In this document: piece after piece, positions 40,541 to 49,139 of the stretch
Layout of the letters: each line of letters opens with the position of its first letter
Numbering within the stretch: position 1 is the first letter of the stretch
The notes under the pieces: model-generated
Told to the model about the DNA's origin: nothing
Database searches by the model: none
What the model saw: only the letters and a program-made list of their open reading frames with translations
Origin: Sva-07 sp963741755
Lineage (GTDB): Bacteria > Actinomycetota > Acidimicrobiia > Acidimicrobiales > Ilumatobacteraceae
DNA length: 64,000 nucleotides
Assembly (NCBI GenBank): GCA_963741755.1
Contig: CAVUJG010000018.1
Location: 85,967-149,966 of the forward strand
Direction of reading: 5' to 3'
Program-made: the position numbers and the translations under genes

Positions 40541-42259
40541 GTGACGGTGCTGCGAGTGGCGCTCGCTCAACTCAACCCGACGGTGGGCGACCTCGACGGG
40601 AACGTGGCCATGATGGTCGATGCGTACGACCGCGCCGAGGCTGCCGGCTGCGACCTCGTGGCGTTTCCCGAGCTGTCGACCACGGGGTATCCGCCCGAGG
40701 ATCTCGTGCTGAAGCCCGGCTTCGTGGCCGACAACCTCACTGCGTTGTCCAAGCTGGCGGCGCGCACGGGTCGATGTGTTGCCGTGGTCGGCTTCGTCGA
40801 CCAGGATCGCGACCTGTACAACGCCGCCGCAGTGTGCGCCAACGGCGAGATCGTCGGCACGTACCGCAAACGGCTGCTTCCCAACACCACCGTGTTCGAC
40901 GAGGCTCGCTACTTCACGCCGGGGCGTGAGTCCGATCCGCTCGAATTGTTCATCGTGGCCGGGGTCAAGGTCGGCATCTCGATCTGCGAGGACATCTGGA
41001 GCCCGTTCGGCCCAGTCGCCGAGCAGGCCGCCGCCGGCGCCGAGGTGAGCATCAACATCAATGCCTCACCGTTCCACGCCGGCAAGGGCGCCGAACGCGA
41101 ACGGATGTTGGCGACACGCGCGTCCGACTCGCATACAGCGATCGTCTACGTCAACCAGGTTGGCGGTCAGGACGAGTTGGTGTTCGACGGCGGGTCGGTC
41201 GTCTTCGACCACGAAGGCACGCTGCTCGCACGAGCACCCCAGTTCGTCGACGATCTCATGATCGTTGATGTGCCGGTGCCACCCGTCTACCGCAAACGGC
41301 TGCTCGACCCGCGCGGTCGCATCACCGAGGCGTTGTTGCCGACGGTTGCCGTCACGACCGAGCCGGTCGTGCGCGACGACGTTGTCGTCGGCCCGGTGGC
41401 AGCTGCCCTCGATGCCGACCGTGAGCTGTACGACGCGTTGGTGCTCGGCACGCGTGACTACTGCGCGAAGAATGGCTTCGACGATGTCGTGATCGCGTTG
41501 TCGGGCGGTATCGACTCGACGATCGTGGCGTGCATCGCAGTCGACGCGCTCGGAGCCGAACACGTGCACGGCGTGTCGATGCCGTCGCGTTACTCGAGCG
41601 ATCACTCCAAGAGCGACGCTCAGCTGCTCGCCGAGAACCTCGGCATCGACTTCCGCACGATCTCGATCGAGCCGGCATTCTCGGCGTATCTCGAGATGCT
41701 GGCGCCGTCGTTCGAGGGTCGCGAGCCAGGCCTGACGTACGAGAACATCCAGAGTCGCTGCCGAGGCTTGCTGCTGATGGCGCTGTCGAACGAGTTCGGT
41801 TGGATGGCGCTGACCACAGGCAACAAGAGCGAAGTCGCCGTCGGCTACTTCACCATCTACGGCGATTCGGTCGGTGGGTTCGGCATCATCAAGGACGTCC
41901 TGAAGACCCGGGTCTACGACCTGTGTCGCTACGTCAACCGCGCTGCCGGGCGTGAGGTCGTGCCGGTCGACGTGATCACGAAGCCGCCGTCGGCCGAACT
42001 GCGCCCCGACCAGCGCGACGATCAGAGCCTGCCGCCCTACGAGGTGCTCGATCCGATCCTGCAGCTGTACGTCGAGGACGACCGCACCGCTGGCGAGATC
42101 ATCGAGTTGGGCCACGACGAGGCGATGGTGCGACGCATCACTCGGCTCGTCGACGTCGCGGAGTACAAGCGCCGCCAGACCCCTCCTGGTGTCCGCGTGA
42201 GCCGCAAGGCATTCGGCAAGGACCGACGCCTGCCGATCACCAGCGGCTACCGCGGCTGA
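40541..42259 (+). CDS. nadE: Glutamine-hydrolysing NAD+ synthetase
   Basis: 572 residues from a GTG at 40541. The N-terminal nitrilase-like glutaminase domain (about 1-260) carries catalytic Glu in VAFPELSTTGYPPEDL, Lys in YRKRLLPNTTVFDE and Cys in VGISICEDIWSP. The C-terminal synthetase domain has the P-loop VIALSGGIDSTIVACIAVDAL and TGNKSEVAVGYFTIYGD. It makes NAD+ from deamido-NAD using glutamine as nitrogen donor. zur follows after 9 nt. Confidence 0.96.
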   Translation: MTVLRVALAQLNPTVGDLDGNVAMMVDAYDRAEAAGCDLVAFPELSTTGYPPEDLVLKPGFVADNLTALSKLAARTGRCVAVVGFVDQDRDLYNAAAVCANGEIVGTYRKRLLPNTTVFDEARYFTPGRESDPLELFIVAGVKVGISICEDIWSPFGPVAEQAAAGAEVSININASPFHAGKGAERERMLATRASDSHTAIVYVNQVGGQDELVFDGGSVVFDHEGTLLARAPQFVDDLMIVDVPVPPVYRKRLLDPRGRITEALLPTVAVTTEPVVRDDVVVGPVAAALDADRELYDALVLGTRDYCAKNGFDDVVIALSGGIDSTIVACIAVDALGAEHVHGVSMPSRYSSDHSKSDAQLLAENLGIDFRTISIEPAFSAYLEMLAPSFEGREPGLTYENIQSRCRGLLLMALSNEFGWMALTTGNKSEVAVGYFTIYGDSVGGFGIIKDVLKTRVYDLCRYVNRAAGREVVPVDVITKPPSAELRPDQRDDQSLPPYEVLDPILQLYVEDDRTAGEIIELGHDEAMVRRITRLVDVAEYKRRQTPPGVRVSRKAFGKDRRLPITSGYRG

Positions 42260-42268
42260 GGCATCGTC

Positions 42269-42716
42269 GTGTCGCCCGCCCGCTCCGAGATCCACCGCAC
42301 CGTCAGGGACCGCCTCGACGAGAACGACCAGCGCTACACGTCGGGCCGTCGGGCCGTCGTCGACGCGCTCGGCCTCAGCGGACGGTCCGGTCACGCTGCC
42401 CGAGCTGATCGAACTCGCCCCGGTGCTCGCGCAGAGTTCCGCCTACCGCAATCTCGCGGTGATGGAGCAGGTGGGCGTCGTGCGACGGTTGGTGCACTCG
42501 GCCGACCATGCTCGGTACGAGCTCGCCGAGGACCTCACCGAGCACCACCATCACCTGATCTGCGAGTCGTGCGGCACGGTTCGCGACGTCACGTTGACGC
42601 CGGCGCTCGAACGGCGACTCGACGACGCGTTCGATGCGCTGTCCGACGCCGAGGGTTTCCACGCGACGCATCACACGATCGACCTCTACGGCCGATGCGC
42701 CGACTGCCAGCCCTGA
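42269..42716 (+). CDS. zur: Fur-family regulator, probably Zur, one-base frameshift
   Basis: The GTG at 42269 opens with VRDRLDENDQRYTSGRRAVVDALG, the DNA-binding half. Dropping one G near 42380 gives DGPVTLPELIELAPVLAQSSAYRNLAVMEQ, the rest of the winged helix, and continues into ARYELAEDLTEHHHHLICESCGTVRDVTL and a second CxxC in GRCADCQP. Joined length is 148 residues, normal for Fur/Zur. The His-rich stretch and two CxxC pairs bind structural and regulatory zinc. Zinc specificity is inferred from the adjoining znuABC genes. The frameshift may be a sequence error. Confidence 0.85.
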
Positions 42717-42736
42717 CCCCCGCCCCCTTCCCCAAT

Positions 42737-42788
42737 CCGAAAATGTGCGCTCCGTGCCGCCAGTGACCGGAATCCGCGCACATTTCGG
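42737..42788. terminator. Bidirectional terminator-like stem between zur and znuB
   Basis: CCGAAAATGTGCGC (42737-42750) pairs with GCGCACATTTCGG (42776-42788) with one bulged A. It sits between the convergent zur and znuB genes. Related in sequence to the stem at 16001-16052. Confidence 0.65.
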
Positions 42789-42802
42789 GGTGTTCGGCCG
42801 GG

Positions 42803-43676
42803 TCAGGCCGGGGTGAGCGTGCGTCGTTGGGCAAGGGCGCGTTGTGCGACCGAGCCCGCGAGCACCACGAAGAAGATGATCACCGACGTCAACGCCATGG
42901 TGGCGCCGGCTGCGGTGGCGTGGTGGTAGCTGACGAGGATACCGATGAGCGTGGCGAGGGACCCGAGCGCGATCGACACGACCATGATCATGGGAACCCG
43001 TCGCACGAGCAGCGACGCGGCGGCCGGCGGAGCGATCAGGAACGCGAACACGAGGAGGTTCCCGACCGACTGGAACGACGACACGATCGAGATCGCCAGC
43101 AAGGCGAGCAGTGCCGCCTGAGCGAGGCCTGGTCGGAGCCCGAGCATCGACGCGAGGGAGACGTCGAACGTCATGACGAGAAACGCTCGGTACAGCACGA
43201 CGACGCCCACCAGAGCGATTGCTGCAGCGATGCCCTGACGGATCACGTCGGAGCTGTCGAGGCCGGTGATCGAGCCGAACAGGAAGCGGTTCAGGTCGCC
43301 CGTGTACGACGCGCGCTGCGTCGACATGATCACGACCGCAAGCGCCAGGAATCCGACGAACAGCACGCCGATCGAGGTGTCGTCGGGCAGAGGGGAGTGT
43401 CTCCGGATCACGGCGATGCCACCGACCATCGCGCCCGCCGCGACCAGCGCACCGATCGATGTGTCGACGCCGATGATGAACGCAATGGCGATACCCGGCA
43501 GGACACCGTGAGCAAGGGCATCACCCAGGAAGCTCATCCCGCGCAACACGACCCAGGTGCCCACCAGCGAGGTGGTGACCACGGTGAGCAGGCCAGCGAG
43601 CAAGTGCATCGCGCATCAGTTCGGAGTCGACGAACGGTGCGACCCACCATCCCCACGGATCGCTCAGGAACTCCAC
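42803..43676 (-). CDS. znuB: Zinc ABC transporter permease ZnuB, one-base frameshift near its start
   Basis: An ABC-3 family permease with about eight helices. The GTG at 43676 begins VEFLSDPWGWWVAPFVDSELMRDAL; dropping one base near 43602 continues this into LLAGLLTVVTTSLVGTWVVLRGMSF and the body of the protein (DALAHGVLPG, then SVGNLLVFAFLIAPPAAASLL). Joined length is 290 residues, the family norm, whereas the in-frame ATG at 43609 would lose the first part of helix one. It starts 4 nt after znuA on the same strand. Moves zinc (or manganese) into the cell with ZnuA and ZnuC. Confidence 0.88.
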
Positions 43677-43680
43677 GCGT

Positions 43681-44691
43681 TCAGCTTGCCCCAGCGAGCG
43701 CCGCGACGATGGTGTTGGCATTCTGGCGCAGCCAGCCGATGTAGGTCCCCTGCTCGGTGCCCGGCTCGTCGAGGGTGTCGGTGAGCATGCTGATCACTTC
43801 GACGTCACCGATCCGATTGGCGAGGGCGTCGGCGTCGGTGGACGAGTTCTGGGTGTCGGCGAAGATTGCGGAGACTCCGGTGGCCTCGATGTCGGCGGCC
43901 AGGGCATCGAGTTCGGCCGGGCTGGTCGCAGCGAGGGAACTCGACGACGGGATCACGGTGCCAACGACCTCGAAGTCGTACCGGTCGGCGAAGTACCCGA
44001 GTGAATCGTGGTTGGTGACCAGGAGCCGTTGAGCGACGGGCAGCGGTTCGACGATCGCCATGACCTCGTCGTCGAGCGTGGCGAGTTGGTCGAGGTAGTC
44101 GGCAACACATGCGTCGAGCGCCGTTCGGTCGATCCCAGCGTCGGCGAGCGCGTCGGCGATCGCGGGCACGGCGGCGGCGATGCGAGTCGGGTCCCACCAC
44201 ACGTGCGGATCGTCGCCGTCGTGGCCGTGCTCGTCTCCGGTCTCATCCCCATGGTCCTCGTCGTCGTGGTCCTCGTCGTCGTGGTCCTCGTCGTCGTGTC
44301 CGGCGGCGGGGATCGTGTCGAGTCCGTCACCGACGCGCAGGACGGGCACACCGTTGGCCTCGACGGCGTCGATCGTGTCCTCCAGTGACTCTTCGAGGAA
44401 CAGGCCGTTGGCGACGACGAGCGTGGCGTCCTCCATCGTCTCCCGGTCGCGCAGCGACGGCTCGAACGAGTGTGGATCACCGCCCGGCGGGATGAGCCCC
44501 TCGACGCGTGCCAGGCCATCGCACGCGACGTTGGAGGTGATGTCGGCCCAGATGCTGGTGGTGGCGACCACGGTGGGCGTGTCATCCCCCGGAACAGACG
44601 CTCCGTCGCCGTCGGATCCGCACGACGTGACGAGGAGCACGACGGCCGCGGTTGCCGCGGTCGTGGAACGCAACAGTCTCATGGCCGCCAT
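43681..44691 (-). CDS. znuA: Zinc-binding lipoprotein ZnuA
   Basis: About 336 residues; start at ATG 44691 or 44682. Lipobox ending VTSC. The cluster A-I metal-binding fold is seen: VVATTSIWADITSNVA, PGGDPHSFEPSLRD (first His), the mobile acidic-His loop with tandem HDDEDHDDEDHDDED repeats, DPHVWWDPTR (second His), TNHDSLGYFADRYDFEVVG (third His) and FADTQNSSTDADAL (Asp-side ligand zone). The His/Asp-rich loop is a hallmark of zinc-type members. A palindromic operator-like site lies just upstream. Confidence 0.92.
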   Translation of the reverse strand: MAAMRLLRSTTAATAAVVLLVTSCGSDGDGASVPGDDTPTVVATTSIWADITSNVACDGLARVEGLIPPGGDPHSFEPSLRDRETMEDATLVVANGLFLEESLEDTIDAVEANGVPVLRVGDGLDTIPAAGHDDEDHDDEDHDDEDHGDETGDEHGHDGDDPHVWWDPTRIAAAVPAIADALADAGIDRTALDACVADYLDQLATLDDEVMAIVEPLPVAQRLLVTNHDSLGYFADRYDFEVVGTVIPSSSSLAATSPAELDALAADIEATGVSAIFADTQNSSTDADALANRIGDVEVISMLTDTLDEPGTEQGTYIGWLRQNANTIVAALAGAS

Positions 44692-44699
44692 GCTACTGA

Positions 44700-44714
44700 G
44701 AATGACTCTCATTC
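44700..44714. promoter_or_regulatory. Zur/Fur-box-like palindrome between znuA and znuC
   Basis: GAATGACTCTCATTC is a perfect inverted repeat (GAATGA, 3-nt centre, TCATTC), flanked by a further TGAG. It lies 9 nt upstream of the znuA start and 33 nt upstream of the znuC start, in the divergent promoter gap. AATGA-N3-TCATT resembles Fur-family operators. With zur next door it is a likely zinc-repressor site. Confidence 0.7.
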
Positions 44715-44746
44715 CAAATCCGAGGATCGGCCGCTACCGTGGCGGC

Positions 44747-45589
44747 GTGAGGTCGACATCCGTGACCGCCGAGTTCACCGACGCCTCGGTTCGATATGCC
44801 GACGTCGTCGCGCTCGACCGGACCACGACGGTGTTCGAGTCGGGATCATCGACAGCGCTCGTCGGGGCAAACGGCAGCGGCAAGAGCACCGTCTTGCGCC
44901 TGCTTGCGGGTCTGCTCTCCCCATCGACCGGAACCGTCGTGAGAGCGCCTGGCATCGAGGCCGCCTTCATCGCTCAGCAGCACGAACACCACGACTGGAT
45001 GCCGCTCCCCGTCGACGAAGTGATCCGCATGGGCTGCTACCGCGCCCGCGGTTTGCTCGGTCGTGTCACCCGCGCCGATCGCGCCGAGATCCACGCCGTT
45101 GCCGAACGTCTCCACGTCGCCGACCTGCTCCGGCGGTCGTTCAGCGAGTTGTCCGGTGGCCAGCGCCAGCGCGTGCTCGTGGCTCAAGCCCTCATCGGTT
45201 CGCCGAAGCTGTTGCTGCTCGACGAACCGATCACCGGCCTCGACCTGCCCAGCCAGGAAACGATCCTGTCGATCATCGACGCCGAAGTCGCGAGCGGCGC
45301 CACCGTGGTCTTCTCGACCCATCACCTCGAGGAAGCGAAGCGGGCCGAACGGGTCATGCTGCTCGCCGGCTGTGTGATCGCCGACGGCGCTCCCGATGCC
45401 GTGCTGCGTCCGGAGCACCTTGCCACCGCATTCGGCGGCCGTCTGCTGCGCATCGGCGGCGAAGCGCTGCTCGTCGACGACCACGGACACGGGCACAGCC
45501 ACGACCTGGGCGACGACCACAACCACGACGACGTCGGACACCGACACCTCCACCAGCCCGAACACGCCGCCGAACATCGCCACGACTGA
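44747..45589 (+). CDS. znuC: Zinc ABC transporter ATPase ZnuC
   Basis: 280 residues from the GTG at 44747. Walker A GANGSGKSTVLRLLAG, Q-loop FIAQQHEHHDWMP, ABC signature FSELSGGQRQRVLVAQAL, Walker B KLLLLDEPITGLD and switch His in VFSTHHLEEAK. The last 45 residues are a His/Asp-rich tail (HGHGHSHDLGDDHNHD and more), fitting metal handling. It is divergent from znuA-znuB across the operator-like palindrome, and is followed by the YibE/F gene. Confidence 0.93.
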   Translation: MRSTSVTAEFTDASVRYADVVALDRTTTVFESGSSTALVGANGSGKSTVLRLLAGLLSPSTGTVVRAPGIEAAFIAQQHEHHDWMPLPVDEVIRMGCYRARGLLGRVTRADRAEIHAVAERLHVADLLRRSFSELSGGQRQRVLVAQALIGSPKLLLLDEPITGLDLPSQETILSIIDAEVASGATVVFSTHHLEEAKRAERVMLLAGCVIADGAPDAVLRPEHLATAFGGRLLRIGGEALLVDDHGHGHSHDLGDDHNHDDVGHRHLHQPEHAAEHRHD

Positions 45590-45630
45590 CTGTCGCCCTG
45601 TTGGAGGTCGCAGTCGATCAGACTGGCCCG

Positions 45631-46845
45631 ATGGGTGCTGGACATTCGCATGGGTTCGACGACGGCCACGACCTCGATCAGTTCGTGCGCCCCGAGGTGC
45701 GCCGGGCGATGTGGATCGCGGTCGGCGTGTGCGCACTGCTGGTGCTCGTGGGGCTGGTTGTGCTCTGGCCGGGCGGCGGCGACGGCGGAGCGAACGACCC
45801 GTTGGGTCTCGACGGCGACCCGGTCAAGGCGAGCGTCGAATCGGTCGAGGAGGTGCCGTGCTCGTTCGATCCGCTGCTGGCCTGCAAGCGAGTCGAGGTC
45901 GTCGTGAGCGAGGGTGGGAGCCAGGGCGATCTGGTCGTCCTCGAGCAACCGTTGGACTCGACGATCGAAGCGGGTGACGGCATCCTCGTCGATCTCATCG
46001 ATCTCGGTAATGGTGTGGAACAAGCGGTCTTCTACGACTTCCAGCGCGGCACCCCGATGCTCCTGCTCGTGATCCTCTTCGTGGCGGCGATCGTGGTCCT
46101 GGGTCGCTGGCGTGGTGTCGGCGCGTTGGCCGGCCTGGCGATGAGCCTGGTGATCATCGTCGTGTTCGCGCTGCCGGCACTGCTCGAGGGATCGAATTCG
46201 GTGGCGGTCGCCATCGTCACTGCCGGCGCGATCGCGTTCGTGGCACTGTTCCTCGCCCACGGTCGTGGGCTGGCCACGGCCGCCGCCCTGTTGTCGACGT
46301 TCGCCAGCCTGGCACTGACGGCGTTGCTCGCCTGGGTGTTCCTCGCCGCGTCGAAGTTCACCGGCTTCGCCGACGAGAGCGTCGGATTCCTCGACGCCCT
46401 CGGCTCGCAGATCGACCCGCGTGGCCTCCTGCTGGCCGGAGTGGTGATCGGCTCGCTCGGCGTCCTCGACGATGTGACGGTGACGCAGGTGTCGGCAGTG
46501 TGGGAGCTCAAGCGGACGTCGCCGGACGTGGGCTTCGGCGAGCTGTACGGACGGGCGTTGCGAATCGGTCGCGATCACATCTCGTCGACGGTCAACACGC
46601 TCTTCCTCGCGTACGCAGGTGCGTCGTTGCCGTTGCTGCTGCTGTTCAGCGAAGCACAACAGGGTCTCGGCTCCGTCGCAACACGCGAGATCGTTGCCGT
46701 CGAGATCGTGCGGGCACTCGTGGGTTCCATCGGTCTGGTCGCCTCGGTGCCGATCAGCACCGCCTTGGCTGCGAAGGTGTTGGCCTCGATGAGCCAGAAC
46801 CACACCGAACCCGACGTCGAGTTGGACCCGTCGACGGCATCGTGA
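45631..46845 (+). CDS. YibE/F family multi-pass membrane protein
   Basis: 404 residues from ATG 45631. A short N-terminus with GAGHSHGFDDGHD is followed by a helix, a soluble segment (about 55-135), then seven or so helices. Family signatures: RGTPMLLLVILFVAAIVVLGRWRG, LFLAHGRGLATAAALLSTF and GVLDDVTVTQVSAVWELKR, then ISSTVNTLFLAYAGASLPLLL. The function of YibE/F proteins is not settled; the His-rich start and the position after znuC suggest a metal-linked role here. Stop overlaps the GTG of the Nudix gene. Confidence 0.82.
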   Translation: MGAGHSHGFDDGHDLDQFVRPEVRRAMWIAVGVCALLVLVGLVVLWPGGGDGGANDPLGLDGDPVKASVESVEEVPCSFDPLLACKRVEVVVSEGGSQGDLVVLEQPLDSTIEAGDGILVDLIDLGNGVEQAVFYDFQRGTPMLLLVILFVAAIVVLGRWRGVGALAGLAMSLVIIVVFALPALLEGSNSVAVAIVTAGAIAFVALFLAHGRGLATAAALLSTFASLALTALLAWVFLAASKFTGFADESVGFLDALGSQIDPRGLLLAGVVIGSLGVLDDVTVTQVSAVWELKRTSPDVGFGELYGRALRIGRDHISSTVNTLFLAYAGASLPLLLLFSEAQQGLGSVATREIVAVEIVRALVGSIGLVASVPISTALAAKVLASMSQNHTEPDVELDPSTAS

Positions 46846-47564
46846 TCGCCTTCGACGCCGACCTGCGCGAGTCGATCGCCGTCAACCTCGCACGCCACGA
46901 CCGTCTCGAACTCCCGCTCGATGGACGCCGTCACGCTGCGGTCGCCATTCTGCTCGTCGACTCCGTCGCGGGCTCGGACGACGTCGACCCCTTCGGTGCG
47001 TCGGCCGACGACATGGCGGTGATTCCGTCGGACGTCTCGGACCTCGACGGGCGCATGGCGGATGTGGCGGGAGGCGCATCGTTCGTGTTGTGTCGCCGCA
47101 GCGCCGGACTCAACCGCCACGCGTCGCAGTGGGCGCTTCCCGGCGGTCGGCTCGACGAAGGAGAAACTGTCGTCGAGGCAGCACTGCGTGAAACCGACGA
47201 AGAGATCGGCGTGCGACTGGCCGCCGATTCGGTGCTCGGTCTGCTCGACGACTACGCCACTCGGTCCGGCTACGTGATCACGCCCGTCGTGGTGTGGGGC
47301 GGCCCGAGCGTCGAGATCGTGCCGCATCCCGGCGAAGTGCTCGCGGCGTATCGGATCGGCCTGCATCAGCTCACTCGGCCGGATTCGCCCCGGTTCGTAG
47401 CGATCCCCGAGAGTGACCGCCCGGTCGTGCAGGTCCCGCTCGGAGGCGATCTGATCCACGCCCCGACCGGAGCGCTGCTCGTCCAGTTCCGCTGGGTGGC
47501 ACTCGATGGCCGCGCCAACGAACGCGTTCACGAGTTCGAACAGCCCGTGTTCGCCTGGGGCTGA
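46842..47564 (+). CDS. Nudix hydrolase, CoA-pyrophosphatase-like
   Basis: 240 residues from the GTG at 46842. The Nudix box GGRLDEGETVVEAALRETDEE then IG is complete. Before it, CRRSAGLNRHASQWALPGG resembles the NuhA/CoA-specific motif region of CoA diphosphatases. Two insertions rich in Asp/Gly (about 40-65) are unusual. It hydrolyses a nucleoside diphosphate derivative, perhaps CoA. Co-translated with YibE/F. A perfect stem follows at 47578. Confidence 0.83.
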   Translation: MIAFDADLRESIAVNLARHDRLELPLDGRRHAAVAILLVDSVAGSDDVDPFGASADDMAVIPSDVSDLDGRMADVAGGASFVLCRRSAGLNRHASQWALPGGRLDEGETVVEAALRETDEEIGVRLAADSVLGLLDDYATRSGYVITPVVVWGGPSVEIVPHPGEVLAAYRIGLHQLTRPDSPRFVAIPESDRPVVQVPLGGDLIHAPTGALLVQFRWVALDGRANERVHEFEQPVFAWG

Positions 47565-47577
47565 CATCCCGGGTTTG

Positions 47578-47638
47578 CCACCGTTTGTGCGCAGTTCTCG
47601 GATGGGACGGGTCTGCCAAAACTGCGCACAAACGGTGG
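47578..47638. terminator. Perfect 19-pair inverted repeat between convergent genes
   Basis: CCACCGTTTGTGCGCAGTT (47578-47596) pairs perfectly with 47620-47638, 23-nt loop. It lies between the Nudix gene and dut, which converge, and abuts the dut stop. It may serve both genes as a terminator. No T-tract; the perfect, long arms are more than a terminator needs. Confidence 0.75.
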
Positions 47639-47639
47639 T

Positions 47640-48077
47640 TCAGCGGCCGGAGTGGCCGAAGCCGCCGCCTCGGTCGACGCCATCGAGCGAGTCGACGACC
47701 TGCCAGGCCACCGACTCGACACGTTGGATCACGAGCTGGGCGATGCGATCGCCCCGATGGACCTCGTAGTCAGCCTCCGGGTCGGTGTTGATCAACACCA
47801 CCTTGATCTCGCCCCGATAGGCGGCGTCGATCAGCCCGGGCCCGTTGACGACACTGATGCCGTGCTTGACCGCCATCCCACTGCGCGGCAGCACGAAGCC
47901 TCCGTGGCCCATCGGGATGGCGATGGCGATTCCGGTGGGCACCAGCGCCCGCCCGCCGCCGGCGGCCAGGGTCGCGTCCTCGCGGGCGTAGAGGTCGAGG
48001 CCGGCGTCGCCCTCGTGGGCGTACTCGGGCAGTGGTAGCTCGGGGTCGAGTTGGACGATCGGGACAGGCAAGCTCAC
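47640..48077 (-). CDS. dut: Deoxyuridine triphosphatase
   Basis: 145 residues from the GTG at 48077. Hydrolyses dUTP to dUMP, keeping uracil out of DNA and feeding dTMP synthesis. The five trimeric dUTPase motifs are visible: GDAGLDLYA (1), PRSGMAVKHGI (2), NGPGLIDAAYRGEIKV (3), RGDRIAQLVI (4) and the C-terminal RGGGFGHSGR (5). Motif 5 has His where Ser is usual. Confidence 0.95.
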   Translation of the reverse strand: MSLPVPIVQLDPELPLPEYAHEGDAGLDLYAREDATLAAGGGRALVPTGIAIAIPMGHGGFVLPRSGMAVKHGISVVNGPGLIDAAYRGEIKVVLINTDPEADYEVHRGDRIAQLVIQRVESVAWQVVDSLDGVDRGGGFGHSGR

Positions 48078-48193
48078 CCGACCGATCGTAGGTGGTACAT
48101 CTCGGTTCGGACCCCAGGTGCCACATCGAGCGCCGCGGACTGCCAGGGCGTCGCTGGTTGACAACCCGCGGGACCATCACCGAGGCTGATGCA

Positions 48194-49114
48194 GTGACGT
48201 ACGAGTTGGTTCCTTCGACGGCCCAGGTGATGCCAGAGGGGCATCGAGGTCCGAGACCTGTCGGGCGCGCCGCTCTCGTGGCGGGTGGGCTCGCCGTCGT
48301 GGTCGTTGCGGTGGTGGCAGTCGTTGCGTGGGTCATCCGAGACGAATCCGGAACCGACGAGGCGCTGTTCGTATTGCCGGTCTCAGTCGGCGACTGGAGC
48401 GTGAGCAACGGTGCCGTCATCGAACCGGTCCCTGACTCCGACGTGGCGGCGACCGACGAACGCTTCATCGCGGGAGGCACTCTCTATGGGGTCGACAGCC
48501 CCAACGGTTTCGATGGTCTCCGCTCGCTCGCTCGCTACCCCGAGTCACCGCTGCCAGGAGCGGACTGGGAGCCGGCAGAGACGCCGTGGGGCGACGCCTA
48601 CCGGCGTGTCGACCGATCGATGACGTTCGCCCTCGAGGACTACACCTACGAGGGCGGGCGGGAAGGCGTCGTGGGCGGATGGACCGTTGCCAGTTCACCC
48701 TCTGATCTCCTGCACGCCTACGACGTACTGGGACGTGACACGTTCGACCTGGTGCAGGTCACCTACTTCGCCCCGCTCGAGGCACCCCTGGTCCCGATGA
48801 CGTCGTTCCAGATGACGTCACCGGACGGATCGATGTTCACGGTCGAGACCTCGGCGGGGTCGCCGCTGTTCGATGTCGCCACCTTTGCCGAGCGCGTCGA
48901 GTCCGTCGACGTCAATGGCAGTGCGGGATGGGCCGTCACCGACGAAGGCGAGGAGGTCACCGAAACGATCGTCACCTGGGCGCCGGAATCGGGTCGCACG
49001 ATCAGGGTTCGCAGCAGCGCCCCGCGCGACGACGTCCTCGACGCTGCCCGACGCCTCGAGCCAGTATCGGCTGACGAATGGACTTCCACGTTCCCAGAGG
49101 CGGGGCTCGACTGA
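48194..49114 (+). CDS. Membrane-anchored protein of unknown function
   Basis: 306 residues from a GTG at 48194. A basic N-terminus and one long helix (about 27-50, many Val/Ala) anchor an extracytoplasmic region of about 255 residues. That part is beta-rich (FVLPVSVGDWSVSNGAVIEP, DTFDLVQVTYFAPLEAP, GWAVTDEGEEVTETIVTWAP) with no Cys and no known catalytic motif. I do not recognise a family. It stands between dut (divergent) and the TelA/VWA operon (convergent). Confidence 0.65.
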   Translation: MTYELVPSTAQVMPEGHRGPRPVGRAALVAGGLAVVVVAVVAVVAWVIRDESGTDEALFVLPVSVGDWSVSNGAVIEPVPDSDVAATDERFIAGGTLYGVDSPNGFDGLRSLARYPESPLPGADWEPAETPWGDAYRRVDRSMTFALEDYTYEGGREGVVGGWTVASSPSDLLHAYDVLGRDTFDLVQVTYFAPLEAPLVPMTSFQMTSPDGSMFTVETSAGSPLFDVATFAERVESVDVNGSAGWAVTDEGEEVTETIVTWAPESGRTIRVRSSAPRDDVLDAARRLEPVSADEWTSTFPEAGLD

Positions 49115-49139
49115 ACCGGCGGGGACCGAGGAGCTTGTC

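Noticed and set aside
42423..42716. A separate short Fur-like protein starting at 42423
   Set aside because: It lacks the first half of the DNA-binding domain, which is present immediately upstream in another frame.
9700..43676. Programmed +1 frameshifting as the cause of the six broken frames
   Set aside because: No stop codon, slippery codon or shared stimulator lies at the junctions, and the zero frames run on for long distances. Independent insertion errors fit better.
44692..44712. Upstream ATG at 44712 as the start of znuA
   Set aside because: It would place the operator-like palindrome inside the coding region; the signal peptide begins properly from 44691 or 44682.
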